This document shows positions 7,035 to 15,225 of a DNA stretch of 23,433 nt, one piece after another (position 1 is the first letter of the stretch; the number at the start of each line of letters is the position of its first letter). The translations under genes and the position numbers were made by a program. The notes beneath the pieces were generated by a model. It had not been told where the DNA came from, ran no database searches, and saw nothing but the letters and a program-made list of their open reading frames with translations. The stretch comes from Chersky-822 sp035509195 (GTDB lineage: Bacteria; Actinomycetota; Actinomycetes; Streptosporangiales; Streptosporangiaceae). The DNA lies in contig DATJLT010000313.1 of the NCBI GenBank assembly GCA_035509195.1, forward strand, positions 1 to 23,433, read 5' to 3'.

Positions 7035-7978
7035 GATCTTGAGGGTAAGCTCCCCAGGACACCGTCAGGTGCGGAAACGGGCGGCGGTACCGGGGGAGGA
7101 ATCGGTACATGCCGTCCGAATGCCCAGTTCAGCAGCTCGGCAGCCGACACGAAGCTTTCCCCTGAGTTCGTTGGCGAGGTGTCCATGACCACGCCGATCA
7201 GGGTCTTCTTGCGGTAGGTGGCCTCGAAAAGCAGGCATTCGCCCGCTTGTGGCGTCCAGCCGGTCTTGATGCCGAGCACACCGGGGTAACGCCAGAGCAG
7301 TTCGTTCGTGTTCAGCCAGTGGTAGTAATGCCGGTGCGGCCAGCGCGCCAGCGTATAGGAGTGGTGCCTGACCACCTCGCGGAACGCGGGCTCGGCCATG
7401 GCCGCCTTGCCGAGCTTGATCAGGTTCGTCGGCGTCGACACGTCGGTGGTCCAGGCGCCGTCGAAATTAGTGAAGTGCGTCCTGGTCAGGTGCAGCTTGC
7501 GGGCGAGCGCGTTCATCTTGGCCACGAACTTGGTGATGCCAGGCCCGTAGCTCTCGGCCAGCGCCATCGCCGCGTCCGCGCCTGATGGCAGCAGCATCCC
7601 GTACAGCAGGTCACGTGCGGACAAGATGTCGCCGGCGTGCAGCCCCGCGTTGGACAGGTTGTACTCGGCGACGTAGTCGACCTCGGCCTGCGTGATCTTG
7701 ATCCGCTTGCTCAGGTGCCCTGCGCGCACGACGACGAGCGCGGTCATCACCTTGGTCAGGCTCGCGATCGGGCGCTGCACGGACTGCTCGCGCGCCCACA
7801 GGTGCTTGCCGGTCTTGACGTTGACCAGCGCGCCCGCCGCGGCCGACACGTAGCCTGGCTCGTGCGCGCTTGCTGCCGTCCGCGAGGCTGCCACCGCAGG
7901 GGCCGCTCCGTAAAAGGTCAAGAGACCAGATATGCCAATGGACACCAAGACGAGCTGAATTGGCCGGGTAGTCACCAT
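7031..7978 (-). CDS. Secreted D-alanyl-D-alanine carboxypeptidase (PBP5/DacA-like, S11)
   Basis: Low-molecular-weight penicillin-binding protein of 315 residues that trims the terminal D-Ala of peptidoglycan stem peptides outside the membrane. A signal peptide covers about 1-31 (LVLVSIGISGLL ... AAPAVAAS). The catalytic motifs are Ser73-Leu-Thr-Lys76 (SxxK) and Lys238-Thr-Gly (GIKTGWT). The second motif, normally SGN, reads Ser132-Gly-Ala (LLPSGADAAMALAE). The C-terminus is a short Pro-rich tail with no clear membrane anchor. The start is the ATG at 7978, which overlaps the end of the upstream gene by 7 bp; a longer upstream reading frame lacks a signal peptide and is rejected. Coupling to a two-component system suggests sensing or control of cell-wall state. 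Confidence 0.92.
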   Translation of the reverse strand: MVTTRPIQLVLVSIGISGLLTFYGAAPAVAASRTAASAHEPGYVSAAAGALVNVKTGKHLWAREQSVQRPIASLTKVMTALVVVRAGHLSKRIKITQAEVDYVAEYNLSNAGLHAGDILSARDLLYGMLLPSGADAAMALAESYGPGITKFVAKMNALARKLHLTRTHFTNFDGAWTTDVSTPTNLIKLGKAAMAEPAFREVVRHHSYTLARWPHRHYYHWLNTNELLWRYPGVLGIKTGWTPQAGECLLFEATYRKKTLIGVVMDTSPTNSGESFVSAAELLNWAFGRHVPIPPPVPPPVSAPDGVLGSLPSRS

Positions 7979-9402
7979 CCAGATGGTAGCGGCATGCCCT
8001 CGGTGTAGCCGGCGGCGCTCTGCGTACCGACCACGGCAAGGTCGGCGAGCTCGCCCAGATTGGCCGCGCCCGTGTAGCTGCACGCACTGCGCAGCCCGGC
8101 GACGATGGCGTCGATCAGGTCTTCGACGCCCGGCCTGTCAGGGTCCAGGTACATCCGCGAACTCGAGATGCCTTCGTCGAATAGCTCCTTGCGCGCTCGC
8201 TCGAACGGCGAGTCAGCCGTGGTCCGCATCCGCACCGCCCTGGCCGAGGCCATGCCGAAGCTCTCCTTGTAGAGCTTGCCATGCGGATCGCGGAACACGT
8301 CGCCAGGCGATTCGCAGGTGCCGGCGAACCAGGAGCCGATCATGACGCTTGACGCCCCGGCCGCGAGCGCGAGCGCGACGTCGCGCGGGTACCTGACCCC
8401 GCCGTCTGCCCAGACATGCTTGCCGAGCCTGCGCGCCTCCGCGGCGCACTCGAGCACGGCGCTGAACTGCGGACGGCCGACTCCGGTCCGCATCCTGGTC
8501 GTGCACATGGCGCCGGGCCCCACGCCGACCTTGACGATGTCTGCGCCCGCCTCGATCAGGTCGGCCGTGCCTGCCTCAGTGACCACGTTGCCCGCGACGA
8601 CGGGAACGGCAGGGCTCGCCGACCGCACGGCTTCAAGCGCGCCGGTCATCTTTTCCTGGTGCCCGTGCGCGGTGTCGACCACGAGCAGATCGGATCCGGC
8701 GTCAAGCAGTTCCTTCGTACGCCCGGCAACGTCGCCGTTGATGCCAAGAGCCGTGCCGATCAGCAGCCTGCCGCTCGTGTCGGTCGCCGGCGTGTAGATC
8801 GTCGCGCGCAGTGCGCCTGTCCTTGTCAAGATGCCGACGCAGCGGCCATGTACGTCAACGACCGGCGCGAGCTTGTGCCTGCCCGCCTGCAGCAGGCCGA
8901 ACGCCCGTTCCGGATCGATCCCGGCGGGCAGCGTCAGCAGTTCGCTCGACATGACCTGCCTTAGCTGCGTGAACCGGTCTACGCCCGTGCAGTCCGCCTC
9001 GGTCACCACGCCAACAGGACGGCCGTCCTCGATAATCACGATCCCGCCGTGGGCGCGCTTGGGCAGGAGGCTGAGCGCGTGCCCTGTCGTCGCGTCCGGT
9101 GCCAGCGTCAGCGGAGTGTCGTACACCAGATCCCTTGCCTTGACCCAGGCGATCACGTCGGCGACCACGTCGACCGGGATGTCCTGCGGCAGGATCACGA
9201 TTCCGCCGCGCCGTGCGACCGTCTCAGCCATCCGCCGGCCGGCGACCGCCGTCATGTTGGCGACCACTATCGGGATCGCGGCACCGCTGCCATCAGCGCA
9301 GCGCAGGTCGACGTCGTGCCTGGACTCCACCGATGACCGGTTGGGCACCAGGAAGACGTCGCTGTAGGTCAGGTCGTGTGCGGGCTGATTAAGGAACTTC
9401 AC
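7972..9402 (-). CDS. guaB1: GuaB1-family IMP dehydrogenase-related enzyme / GMP reductase
   Basis: IMPDH/GMPR-superfamily TIM barrel of 476 residues with an inserted CBS pair at about 95-205 (VMSSELLTLPAG ... LAPVVDVHGRCVGILTRTGALR). The catalytic cysteine is Cys300 in VGVGPGAMCTTRMRTGVGRPQ, preceded by VVDTAHGHQ and VVAGNVVTEAG. The family, formerly annotated as a second IMPDH, has been shown in mycobacteria to act as a CBS-regulated GMP reductase (GMP to IMP, NADPH-dependent). That makes a purine-salvage role the best guess here. GTG start at 9402; it follows the aldonolactone-oxidase-like gene by 20 bp and overlaps the carboxypeptidase gene by 7 bp. I see no functional link between purine salvage and its neighbours. 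Confidence 0.9.
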   Translation of the reverse strand: MKFLNQPAHDLTYSDVFLVPNRSSVESRHDVDLRCADGSGAAIPIVVANMTAVAGRRMAETVARRGGIVILPQDIPVDVVADVIAWVKARDLVYDTPLTLAPDATTGHALSLLPKRAHGGIVIIEDGRPVGVVTEADCTGVDRFTQLRQVMSSELLTLPAGIDPERAFGLLQAGRHKLAPVVDVHGRCVGILTRTGALRATIYTPATDTSGRLLIGTALGINGDVAGRTKELLDAGSDLLVVDTAHGHQEKMTGALEAVRSASPAVPVVAGNVVTEAGTADLIEAGADIVKVGVGPGAMCTTRMRTGVGRPQFSAVLECAAEARRLGKHVWADGGVRYPRDVALALAAGASSVMIGSWFAGTCESPGDVFRDPHGKLYKESFGMASARAVRMRTTADSPFERARKELFDEGISSSRMYLDPDRPGVEDLIDAIVAGLRSACSYTGAANLGELADLAVVGTQSAAGYTEGMPLPSGW

Positions 9403-9422
9403 CGTCCCAGTCTGCCCTGTGC

Positions 9423-10715
9423 TCAGGACCCGAGCACCTGCCTGAGGTAGTCGTTCCCGAACCTGCGCTCAGGGTCGAGCCGGTCGCGAAGGCCGGCGAA
9501 GTCGCCGAATCTCGGGTAAACCCCGCTCAGGTACTCCGCGTCCCTCGTGTGCATCTTCCCCCAGTGCGGCCGCCCGCCGACCGCCGTCATCACCGACTCC
9601 ACGCTGGTGAAGTAATCCTCGTGGGGTGAGCCGTGGTAGACGTGAATCGCGATGTACGCGCTGTCCCGCTCGTATGCCGTAGACAGCCAAGGGTCATCGC
9701 CTGGCGCGAACCTGACCTCGATCGGGAAGCTGATCAGCCAGTCCTTGCGGTCGAAGAGTGCCCTGAGCTCGGTCAGCACGGCAGGCAGGTGCTCGGCGGG
9801 GATCGCGTACTCCTCTTCCTTGAATCGCACGCGCCTCGGGCTGGTGAAGACACGGTAAGGCGCGTCGGTATACGTGCGGGCGGACAGCGCCTTGCTTGCC
9901 ACGCCGTTGACCGGCTTGATCGTGGCGGGCGCCAGGTAGCCGAGCCTGGTGGTGGCGCCGAACAGCGTGTTGGAGAGGAACTCGTCATCCACCAGGTAGC
10001 GCCACTTCGGCAAGGGCTTCGCCGGCCCCGCTGAGCGGTTGTTGCGCTTGGTCAGGCAGCCCTCAGTATGCGGGAACCAGTAGAACTCGAAGTGCTCGTT
10101 CTCGCCGGTCAGTTCCGGTAGCCGGGAAATGACCTCTGACCAGCGCATCGGCTCCTCGCGGGCGGTCAGCAAGAACACCGGCTCGACGTGGAAAGTGACG
10201 GCCGTGACCAGGCCGAGAGCGCCGAGGCCGACCCTGGCGGCCGCGAACAGTTCAGGCTCGTGCTCGGACGAGCACGTCACGAGAGTTCCGTCGGCCTTGA
10301 CGAGTTCGAGCGCGGCGATCTGCGCGGCCATGCCGCCGCTCGCGCGGCCGGTGCCGTGAGTACCCGTCTGGGTAGCGCCGGCGACGGTCTGTACCTGGAT
10401 GTCGCCCATGTTCGTGAGCGAGAGCCCGCGGGCGAACAGCGCGTCGTTCAGCTTGCGAAGCGGGCAGCCGGCTTCGGCCGTGACCAGCCCCGCATCGGCG
10501 TCGATCGTCCTGATCGCGGTCATGCCGCCCGGCCTGAGCAGCACGCCTTCCGTGCTGACCGCCGGGGTGAACGAGTGCCCTGTGCCTGCCATCTTGATCG
10601 TCAGGCCGTCGGCGGCCGCCTTCTTGACCTCCTCGGCGACCTCGGCCGCCGAGCGGGGGGTGCCTTCCCTCGCCGGCGTGACCGTCACGTTGCCCGCCCA
10701 GTTCTGCCAGGTCAT
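9423..10715 (-). CDS. FAD-dependent aldonolactone-oxidase-like oxidoreductase
   Basis: VAO-fold flavoprotein of 430 residues. The N-terminal FAD-binding region has KMAGTGHSFTPA, in which His47 is the usual site of the 8-alpha-histidyl FAD bond in sugar-lactone and alditol oxidases. TQTGTHGTG lies near 115-123. The C-terminal ALO domain ends with the family signature PHWGK (His384, Lys387) and LDPERRFGNDYL. No signal peptide is visible, so it is probably cytoplasmic. L-gulono/D-arabinono-1,4-lactone or an alditol is the likely substrate class; the exact one is unknown. The ATG at 10715 overlaps the permease stop (ATGA). The frame stays open much further upstream, but that part lies antisense-free inside the permease gene in another frame and is not coding. 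Confidence 0.9.
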   Translation of the reverse strand: MTWQNWAGNVTVTPAREGTPRSAAEVAEEVKKAAADGLTIKMAGTGHSFTPAVSTEGVLLRPGGMTAIRTIDADAGLVTAEAGCPLRKLNDALFARGLSLTNMGDIQVQTVAGATQTGTHGTGRASGGMAAQIAALELVKADGTLVTCSSEHEPELFAAARVGLGALGLVTAVTFHVEPVFLLTAREEPMRWSEVISRLPELTGENEHFEFYWFPHTEGCLTKRNNRSAGPAKPLPKWRYLVDDEFLSNTLFGATTRLGYLAPATIKPVNGVASKALSARTYTDAPYRVFTSPRRVRFKEEEYAIPAEHLPAVLTELRALFDRKDWLISFPIEVRFAPGDDPWLSTAYERDSAYIAIHVYHGSPHEDYFTSVESVMTAVGGRPHWGKMHTRDAEYLSGVYPRFGDFAGLRDRLDPERRFGNDYLRQVLGS

Positions 10716-11971
10716 GTCCGCGGCTCCCGGTTGATGCGCAGCTTGGCCTGCCCGGTCAGGCAGATCAGTACCGCGAGCGTGCCACAGAGCGCCGCGAACG
10801 CATAGCTGACCCTGGCGCCGTCGGCGTCGATGATGTGCCCCGCGATCGCCGAGCCGACCGCGATGCCGACCGAGATCGTGGAACCGAGCCAGGCCATGGC
10901 CTCGGTCCTGCGGTGCGGCTCGGCCTGCTGCTCGAGGATCGCGTAGCCGGCGATCAGCGTGGGAGCCACCGCTAGCCCGGCGAACAGGCAGACGACGTCG
11001 AGGGCGAGAAGACCTGGCATCGCCCAGAAGGTCGCGACCCCGCAGACCGTGATCGCGGCCGTGATGATGAACCGGCGGCCGAGCGGACTGCGCCAGTTCT
11101 TCGAGCCGTACCAGAACCCTCCGATCGCGCTGCCGAGAGAGTACGTGCCGAGTATCAGCCCGGCCAGCGGCCGGTGCCCGAGTTCGGAAGCGAACGCGAC
11201 CGTGCTGAGGTCGATCGAGGAGAACATCATCCCGAGCATGAGGAACGCGGGGGAGAGCGTGATCAGCCCGGCGGCCGGCATCGAGCCTCGCTTCGCTACC
11301 TTCAGCGGGCGCGGCCTCGGCGCGGGCTCTGTTCTGCGCTGGAACGCGAACAAGACCGTGCCGGCGATCGCCAGGACGCTCGCCGTGCCTACCCCGGCCG
11401 CCGGGAACAACTGCGTGGCGAGGAGGGTCACCAGCGCCGGGCCGATGACGAAAATGATCTCGTCGTTGACGGACTCGAGCGCGAACGCGGCATGGAGTTG
11501 CCGCGGCCTGTCGCTGAGCAGCGAGCTCCACCTGGACCTGACCATGCTGCTCATCGACGGCATGCAGGCACCGGCCAGCGTTCCTGCGACAAGCAGGGCG
11601 GGCAGGGGCGCCCGCATCTCGGCGCAGGTGATAAACGCCGCGCAGGCAATCGTGAAGATCGTGACCTCGGCCAGCAGTACCCGGCCCTGGCCTAGCCGGT
11701 CAGAAAGCTTGGCCACGTAAGGGCTGAGCAGCGCGAACCCGATCGAGCCCGACGCGGCGACGGTGCCGGCGATGCCGTACTTGCCGGTGATCGAGGCGAT
11801 CAGCAGCACGGTGCCCAGCCCGTACATGGACATCGACATCCGCCCGACGAAACCGGTGGAGGAAAACGCGAAGGCGCCGGGGGTTCCGAACAGTACCCGG
11901 TAAGGATTGCGGCCACGGGAAGACGAATCCTCCTGGTGAACCTGGTCAAGACCCCCGTCAAGCTGCTTCAT
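10712..11971 (-). CDS. MFS-family membrane transporter
   Basis: Major facilitator permease of 419 residues with about twelve hydrophobic helices in two halves joined by a basic linker (QRRTEPAPRPRPLKVAKRG). The helix 2-3 loop shows AKLSDRLGQGRVL, the MFS loop signature. The start is the ATG at 11971, preceded by a strong GGGGAGG about 8 nt upstream; a longer frame beginning at 12010 has no such site and would enter the divergent promoter. It heads the minus-strand unit, overlaps the oxidase gene (ATGA) and is divergent from the transglycosylase gene. The substrate is unknown; pairing with the sugar-lactone-oxidase-like gene is only a hint. Confidence 0.88.
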   Translation of the reverse strand: MKQLDGGLDQVHQEDSSSRGRNPYRVLFGTPGAFAFSSTGFVGRMSMSMYGLGTVLLIASITGKYGIAGTVAASGSIGFALLSPYVAKLSDRLGQGRVLLAEVTIFTIACAAFITCAEMRAPLPALLVAGTLAGACMPSMSSMVRSRWSSLLSDRPRQLHAAFALESVNDEIIFVIGPALVTLLATQLFPAAGVGTASVLAIAGTVLFAFQRRTEPAPRPRPLKVAKRGSMPAAGLITLSPAFLMLGMMFSSIDLSTVAFASELGHRPLAGLILGTYSLGSAIGGFWYGSKNWRSPLGRRFIITAAITVCGVATFWAMPGLLALDVVCLFAGLAVAPTLIAGYAILEQQAEPHRRTEAMAWLGSTISVGIAVGSAIAGHIIDADGARVSYAFAALCGTLAVLICLTGQAKLRINREPRT

Positions 11972-12033
11972 CCCCTGTGACCTCCCCGACAGACCGTATC
12001 GGGAGGACAAGTCGGGTTACAGTGGTGATTGCC

Positions 12034-13164
12034 ATGAGACGACTGCTGACGCTTGCTCGCCCCAGAACGCGCCCCTCTTCCTTGCTTCTCTCGGCTGGCG
12101 CGGTCGCGGCCAGCCTGGCGGTCGTCATCGCGGTCGCCGGATGGCATCAGAGCAGGCCTGGCGGGTCGACCTCGAACGGCTCGGCTAGCGCGCGGTTCAC
12201 CAGCTTCAGCGGCATCATGCTGCCTGACTTGCTCGTCGTGCTGCCGGCGGGCCTGACCAGTCAGCAGCTCAGCAAGCTGCGCGCGATAAAGGGCGTCAGG
12301 AAACTGATCTCCTTCGACGGCGCTCAGATCACCGTCGACGGCCAGCCTGCCAGCGTGATCGGCGTCAGCCCTAGCCGGTTCAGGTCGTGGGTGCCGCTGA
12401 GCACGGCCTCAGATCAGTCGCTGTGGACCAAGCTCGCGGCTGGCGGCTTCATCGCCGGTACTTCAGCCGCGTCGCGGCTGAAGCTGAAGCCCGCCGCGAA
12501 GTACCAGCTCACCGGCGCCAAATCGGTCAAGGTCGCGTACGGCGGCTCGGCGGACCTCGGCATCGACGGCGTGGACCTCGTCGTCAACGCCGCTGTCTCG
12601 CGGCAACTCGGACTGGTCCATGAGGTCGCCGCCCTCATCAGCGCTCCAGGGCCGAGCATGACCAGCCTGATGAACAGCGTCAGGAAGATCCTCGGCCGGG
12701 CGGTAGAGGTGGTGTCATTGCGCGGCTCGGGCAAGCTGGCGTCGCAGCCGGCATCGAGCCTGGTCGTGGCCAAGCACATCACGAACTACCTGCAGTTGTT
12801 CCAGGCCTCGTCGGCTAAGTACTGTCCCTCGCTCCCGTGGACCGTGCTCGCCGCGATCGGGCAGATCGAGAGCGCCGACGGCCAGAACGTCGGCCCGTCG
12901 AGCGCTGGGGCACTCGGCCCGATGCAGTTCCTGCCCTCCACCTGGTCGGAGTGGGGCATCGACGGCTTCGGCCCCAAGGGCAGGCCTGACGTCATGAACC
13001 CGTTCGATGCCGTGCCGTCGGCGGCACGCTACCTCTGCGCCGCCGGCGCCTCCGCAGGCACCGAGTCCGGCCTCCGCACGGCGGTCTTTGCCTACAATCA
13101 CGCCGACTGGTACGTCGACGAGGTGCTGGCCCTGGCCGCCGAGTACGCCGCCGAATACCGGTAA
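12034..13164 (+). CDS. Membrane-anchored lytic murein transglycosylase (SLT/MltB-like) with unassigned N-terminal domain
   Basis: A 376-residue envelope protein. An Arg-rich N-terminus and one hydrophobic segment at about 20-37 anchor or export it. Residues about 50-230 form an extracytoplasmic region that I do not recognise, beginning ARFTSFSGIMLPDLLVVLPA. The C-terminal 110 residues are an SLT-type lysozyme-like domain: WTVLAAIGQIESADG with probable catalytic Glu279, the MltB-type GALGPMQFLPSTW, PFDAVPSAARYLC and AVFAYNHADWYV. It would cleave the MurNAc-GlcNAc bond of peptidoglycan. The ATG at 12034 is chosen; upstream GTG codons at 12024 and 12027 are alternatives and no good Shine-Dalgarno is present for any of them. 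A TACAGT at 12018-12023 could be a -10. The ferrochelatase gene follows after 22 bp. Confidence 0.85.
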   Translation: MRRLLTLARPRTRPSSLLLSAGAVAASLAVVIAVAGWHQSRPGGSTSNGSASARFTSFSGIMLPDLLVVLPAGLTSQQLSKLRAIKGVRKLISFDGAQITVDGQPASVIGVSPSRFRSWVPLSTASDQSLWTKLAAGGFIAGTSAASRLKLKPAAKYQLTGAKSVKVAYGGSADLGIDGVDLVVNAAVSRQLGLVHEVAALISAPGPSMTSLMNSVRKILGRAVEVVSLRGSGKLASQPASSLVVAKHITNYLQLFQASSAKYCPSLPWTVLAAIGQIESADGQNVGPSSAGALGPMQFLPSTWSEWGIDGFGPKGRPDVMNPFDAVPSAARYLCAAGASAGTESGLRTAVFAYNHADWYVDEVLALAAEYAAEYR

Positions 13165-13186
13165 GTCGCGGTCCAGGGCTGCTTGG

Positions 13187-14224
13187 ATGGGTGGCATGGG
13201 TCGGGGCAGCGCGTTTTTGCTTGTGTCGTTCGGCGGGCCAGAGGGCCGCGATGACGTGATGCCGTTCCTGCGGAACGTCACGGCGGGGCGAGGGGTGCCT
13301 GATGAGCGGCTGGCCGGCGTGGCGGAGCATTACTACTTGTTCGGCGGGGTCAGCCCGATCAACGCACAGAACAGGCACCTCCTCGCCGCGATCGAGAAGG
13401 ACTTCGCCGCGAACGCGCTTGACCTGCCCGTTTACTGGGGTAACAGGAACTGGATGCCTTATCTGGCCGACACTATGCTGGCGATGGCCATGGACGGCAT
13501 CACCCGCGTGATCGCGATAGCGACCTCGGCGTACAGTTCGTTCTCCAGTTGCCGGCAGTATCTCGACGACCTTGACCTGGCCAGGGCCAGCGTCGGTACG
13601 GGTGCCCCCGCGGTGATCAAGATCCCGCCTTACTACCGGCACCCGGGGTTCATCGGGTCGTTTATCGCTTCGGCATCGCGGGCGCTTGCCGAGTTGCCCG
13701 GTGCCGATCTGGTGTTTACCGCGCACAGCATTCCGCTGTCGATGGCGTCGTCCAGCGGGCCCGCAGGGGACGCCTACGCCGCGCAACTCGCGGAAGCCGC
13801 TGAGCTGATCGCGGCCGGGCTCGGGCGGACAAGCTGGCGGCTGGCTTACCAGAGTCGCAGCGGACCCCCGTCCGTCCCGTGGCTGGGACCTGACGTCAAC
13901 GACTGCGTTGCCGAGCTTGCGGCCGCAGGCAGCGGTGCTATTTGTCTGATACCGATTGGCTTTGTCAGCGATCACATGGAAGTACGTTTTGATCTCGATG
14001 TCGAGGCGGCGCAGACGGCGGAACGGCTGGGTGTGCGGCTGGTGAGGGCCGCCACGCCGGGCACCGAGCCCAGGTTCGTGCACATGATCACCGAGCTGGT
14101 GCGGGCGTACGCGGACGAGCGGGCCGGCGATGTGGTCGCCGGGCTCGGGCCTGACGCGGTGAGCTTCTGCGCGCAGGGTTGCTGCGGTTCCGGCGGTGAC
14201 CGCTCGGCGGGCTGGCTGCGATGA
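13187..14224 (+). CDS. hemH: Ferrochelatase (probably coproporphyrin ferrochelatase, CpfC/HemH)
   Basis: A 345-residue enzyme that inserts ferrous iron into a porphyrin. In actinobacteria this is normally coproporphyrin III of the coproporphyrin-dependent heme pathway. Family features: LLVSFGGPEG near the N-terminus, the catalytic-site VFTAHSIP with His180, and FVSDHMEVRFDLD with Glu265. Cys122 (SSCRQY) together with C-terminal Cys328, Cys332 and Cys333 (SFCAQGCC) could ligate the [2Fe-2S] cluster known from actinobacterial ferrochelatases. The ATG at 13187 has AGGG 8 nt upstream; a second ATG at 13196 is possible. The stop overlaps the next gene (ATGA). Heme made here could serve the b-type proteins of the redox operon, though that is only contextual. 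Confidence 0.94.
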   Translation: MGGMGRGSAFLLVSFGGPEGRDDVMPFLRNVTAGRGVPDERLAGVAEHYYLFGGVSPINAQNRHLLAAIEKDFAANALDLPVYWGNRNWMPYLADTMLAMAMDGITRVIAIATSAYSSFSSCRQYLDDLDLARASVGTGAPAVIKIPPYYRHPGFIGSFIASASRALAELPGADLVFTAHSIPLSMASSSGPAGDAYAAQLAEAAELIAAGLGRTSWRLAYQSRSGPPSVPWLGPDVNDCVAELAAAGSGAICLIPIGFVSDHMEVRFDLDVEAAQTAERLGVRLVRAATPGTEPRFVHMITELVRAYADERAGDVVAGLGPDAVSFCAQGCCGSGGDRSAGWLR

Positions 14225-15039
14225 ACGGTATTCCTGAGGCGGGCGAGCTGCTCGAACTGGCAAGGGCGATCGCTGAAGAGGCCGGGGCGATGCTGGCCGG
14301 CCGGTCTGGGCGGGCCGTCGTGGTGAGCACCAAGTCGAGTCCGACCGACGTGGTGACCGAGATGGATCAGGCGGCAGAGCAGCTGATCAGGGACCGGATA
14401 CTTGGCGCGCGGCCTGGCGACGCGATCCTCGGCGAGGAAGGCGGCGAGACCGGTGAGGGCGCGCCTGTCCGCTGGATCGTTGATCCGCTCGACGGGACCG
14501 TCAACTACCTTTACGACCTGCCCGACTGGGCGGTGAGCATCGCCGCCGAGGTCTCAGGTGAGGTCGTCGCCGGCGTGGTCTGCGTGCCCCGCAGGGAGCT
14601 GGTGTACTACGGGTCGCTTGGCGGCGGATCGTACCGCGCTTACGCTGACGGCGGGCAGGCGCGGCGCCTGGCGTGCAACGCCGGGGTGCCGCTATCGCGC
14701 GCGCTTGTCGCGACCGGGTTCGGGTACGCTCCAGAGCGGCGACGGGTACAGGGAGAAGTCGTGGCGGCGGTCCTGCCCCGCGTACGCGATATCAGGCGGG
14801 CAGGCGCGGCGGCCGTCGACCTGTGCTCGCTGGCGGCAGGGAACGTGGACGGCTACTATGAGCGCGGCCTGAATCCGTGGGATATCGCCGCCGGCGGCCT
14901 GATCGCGCGCGAGGCCGGGGCGATCGTCAGCGGGCTCGGCGGACAGCAAGCAGGTCCGTCAATGACGGTGGGCGGCGGACCAGGGCTGTTCGCCGAGTTG
15001 CACGACCTGCTGGTAAGCCTGGATGCCGAACGATCGTAA
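14221..15039 (+). CDS. Inositol-monophosphatase-family phosphatase
   Basis: Mg-dependent sugar-phosphatase fold of 272 residues. The metal-site motifs are GEEGGE (Glu72/Glu73), WIVDPLDGTVNYLYDLP (Asp88, Asp91) and NPWDIAAGGLIAREAGA (Asp221). Likely substrates are inositol-1-phosphate or a related small phosphomonoester (SuhB/ImpA type); the sequence cannot separate these. It is translationally coupled to ferrochelatase, a neighbour pair that I recall from Streptomyces chromosomes too, so the order seems conserved although no metabolic link is evident. No signal peptide, so cytoplasmic. Confidence 0.93.
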   Translation: MNGIPEAGELLELARAIAEEAGAMLAGRSGRAVVVSTKSSPTDVVTEMDQAAEQLIRDRILGARPGDAILGEEGGETGEGAPVRWIVDPLDGTVNYLYDLPDWAVSIAAEVSGEVVAGVVCVPRRELVYYGSLGGGSYRAYADGGQARRLACNAGVPLSRALVATGFGYAPERRRVQGEVVAAVLPRVRDIRRAGAAAVDLCSLAAGNVDGYYERGLNPWDIAAGGLIAREAGAIVSGLGGQQAGPSMTVGGGPGLFAELHDLLVSLDAERS

Positions 15040-15225
15040 GTTCCGATGTCGTGATTAGCGGTGATCTGGCGCCATAGCAGTGCGACACGAACCTTCAGCT
15101 AGGTGGGTTAGGTGTACTTGGCGCGGGCGGACGTGCCAGAATTTGCCGCCGGATTCGGGCACAACCGGGGCCGCTAAAGCGTTGGACCCGCGCGAGACGT
15201 TTAACGACGGAGGAGTAAAGCCACC
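15040..15225. other. 186-bp intergenic region before the DUF4193 gene
   Basis: Non-coding gap between the phosphatase and DUF4193 genes. It must hold the DUF4193 promoter, but I cannot pick a convincing -35/-10 pair by eye. The only clear element is the Shine-Dalgarno at its 3' end. No stable hairpin or riboswitch-like fold is obvious. Confidence 0.5.
15209..15215 (+). promoter_or_regulatory. Shine-Dalgarno of the DUF4193 gene
   Basis: GGAGGAG lies about 10 nt before the ATG at 15226. It fixes this start and indicates strong, leadered translation, in contrast to several neighbours that lack such a site. Confidence 0.7.

Noticed and set aside
10716..11531. A long upstream extension of the aldonolactone-oxidase-like frame (702 residues in all)
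   Set aside because: The extension is Arg/His-rich, has no family features and lies within the well-supported MFS permease gene in another frame. The ATG at 10715 overlapping the permease stop gives a normal-length enzyme.
11972..12033. Promoter pair between the MFS and transglycosylase genes (TACGGT on minus at 11998-11993; TACAGT on plus at 12018-12023)
   Set aside because: The TANNNT motif is very permissive and neither has a -35 at a proper distance, so I did not list them as features, although promoters for both genes must be in or near this gap.
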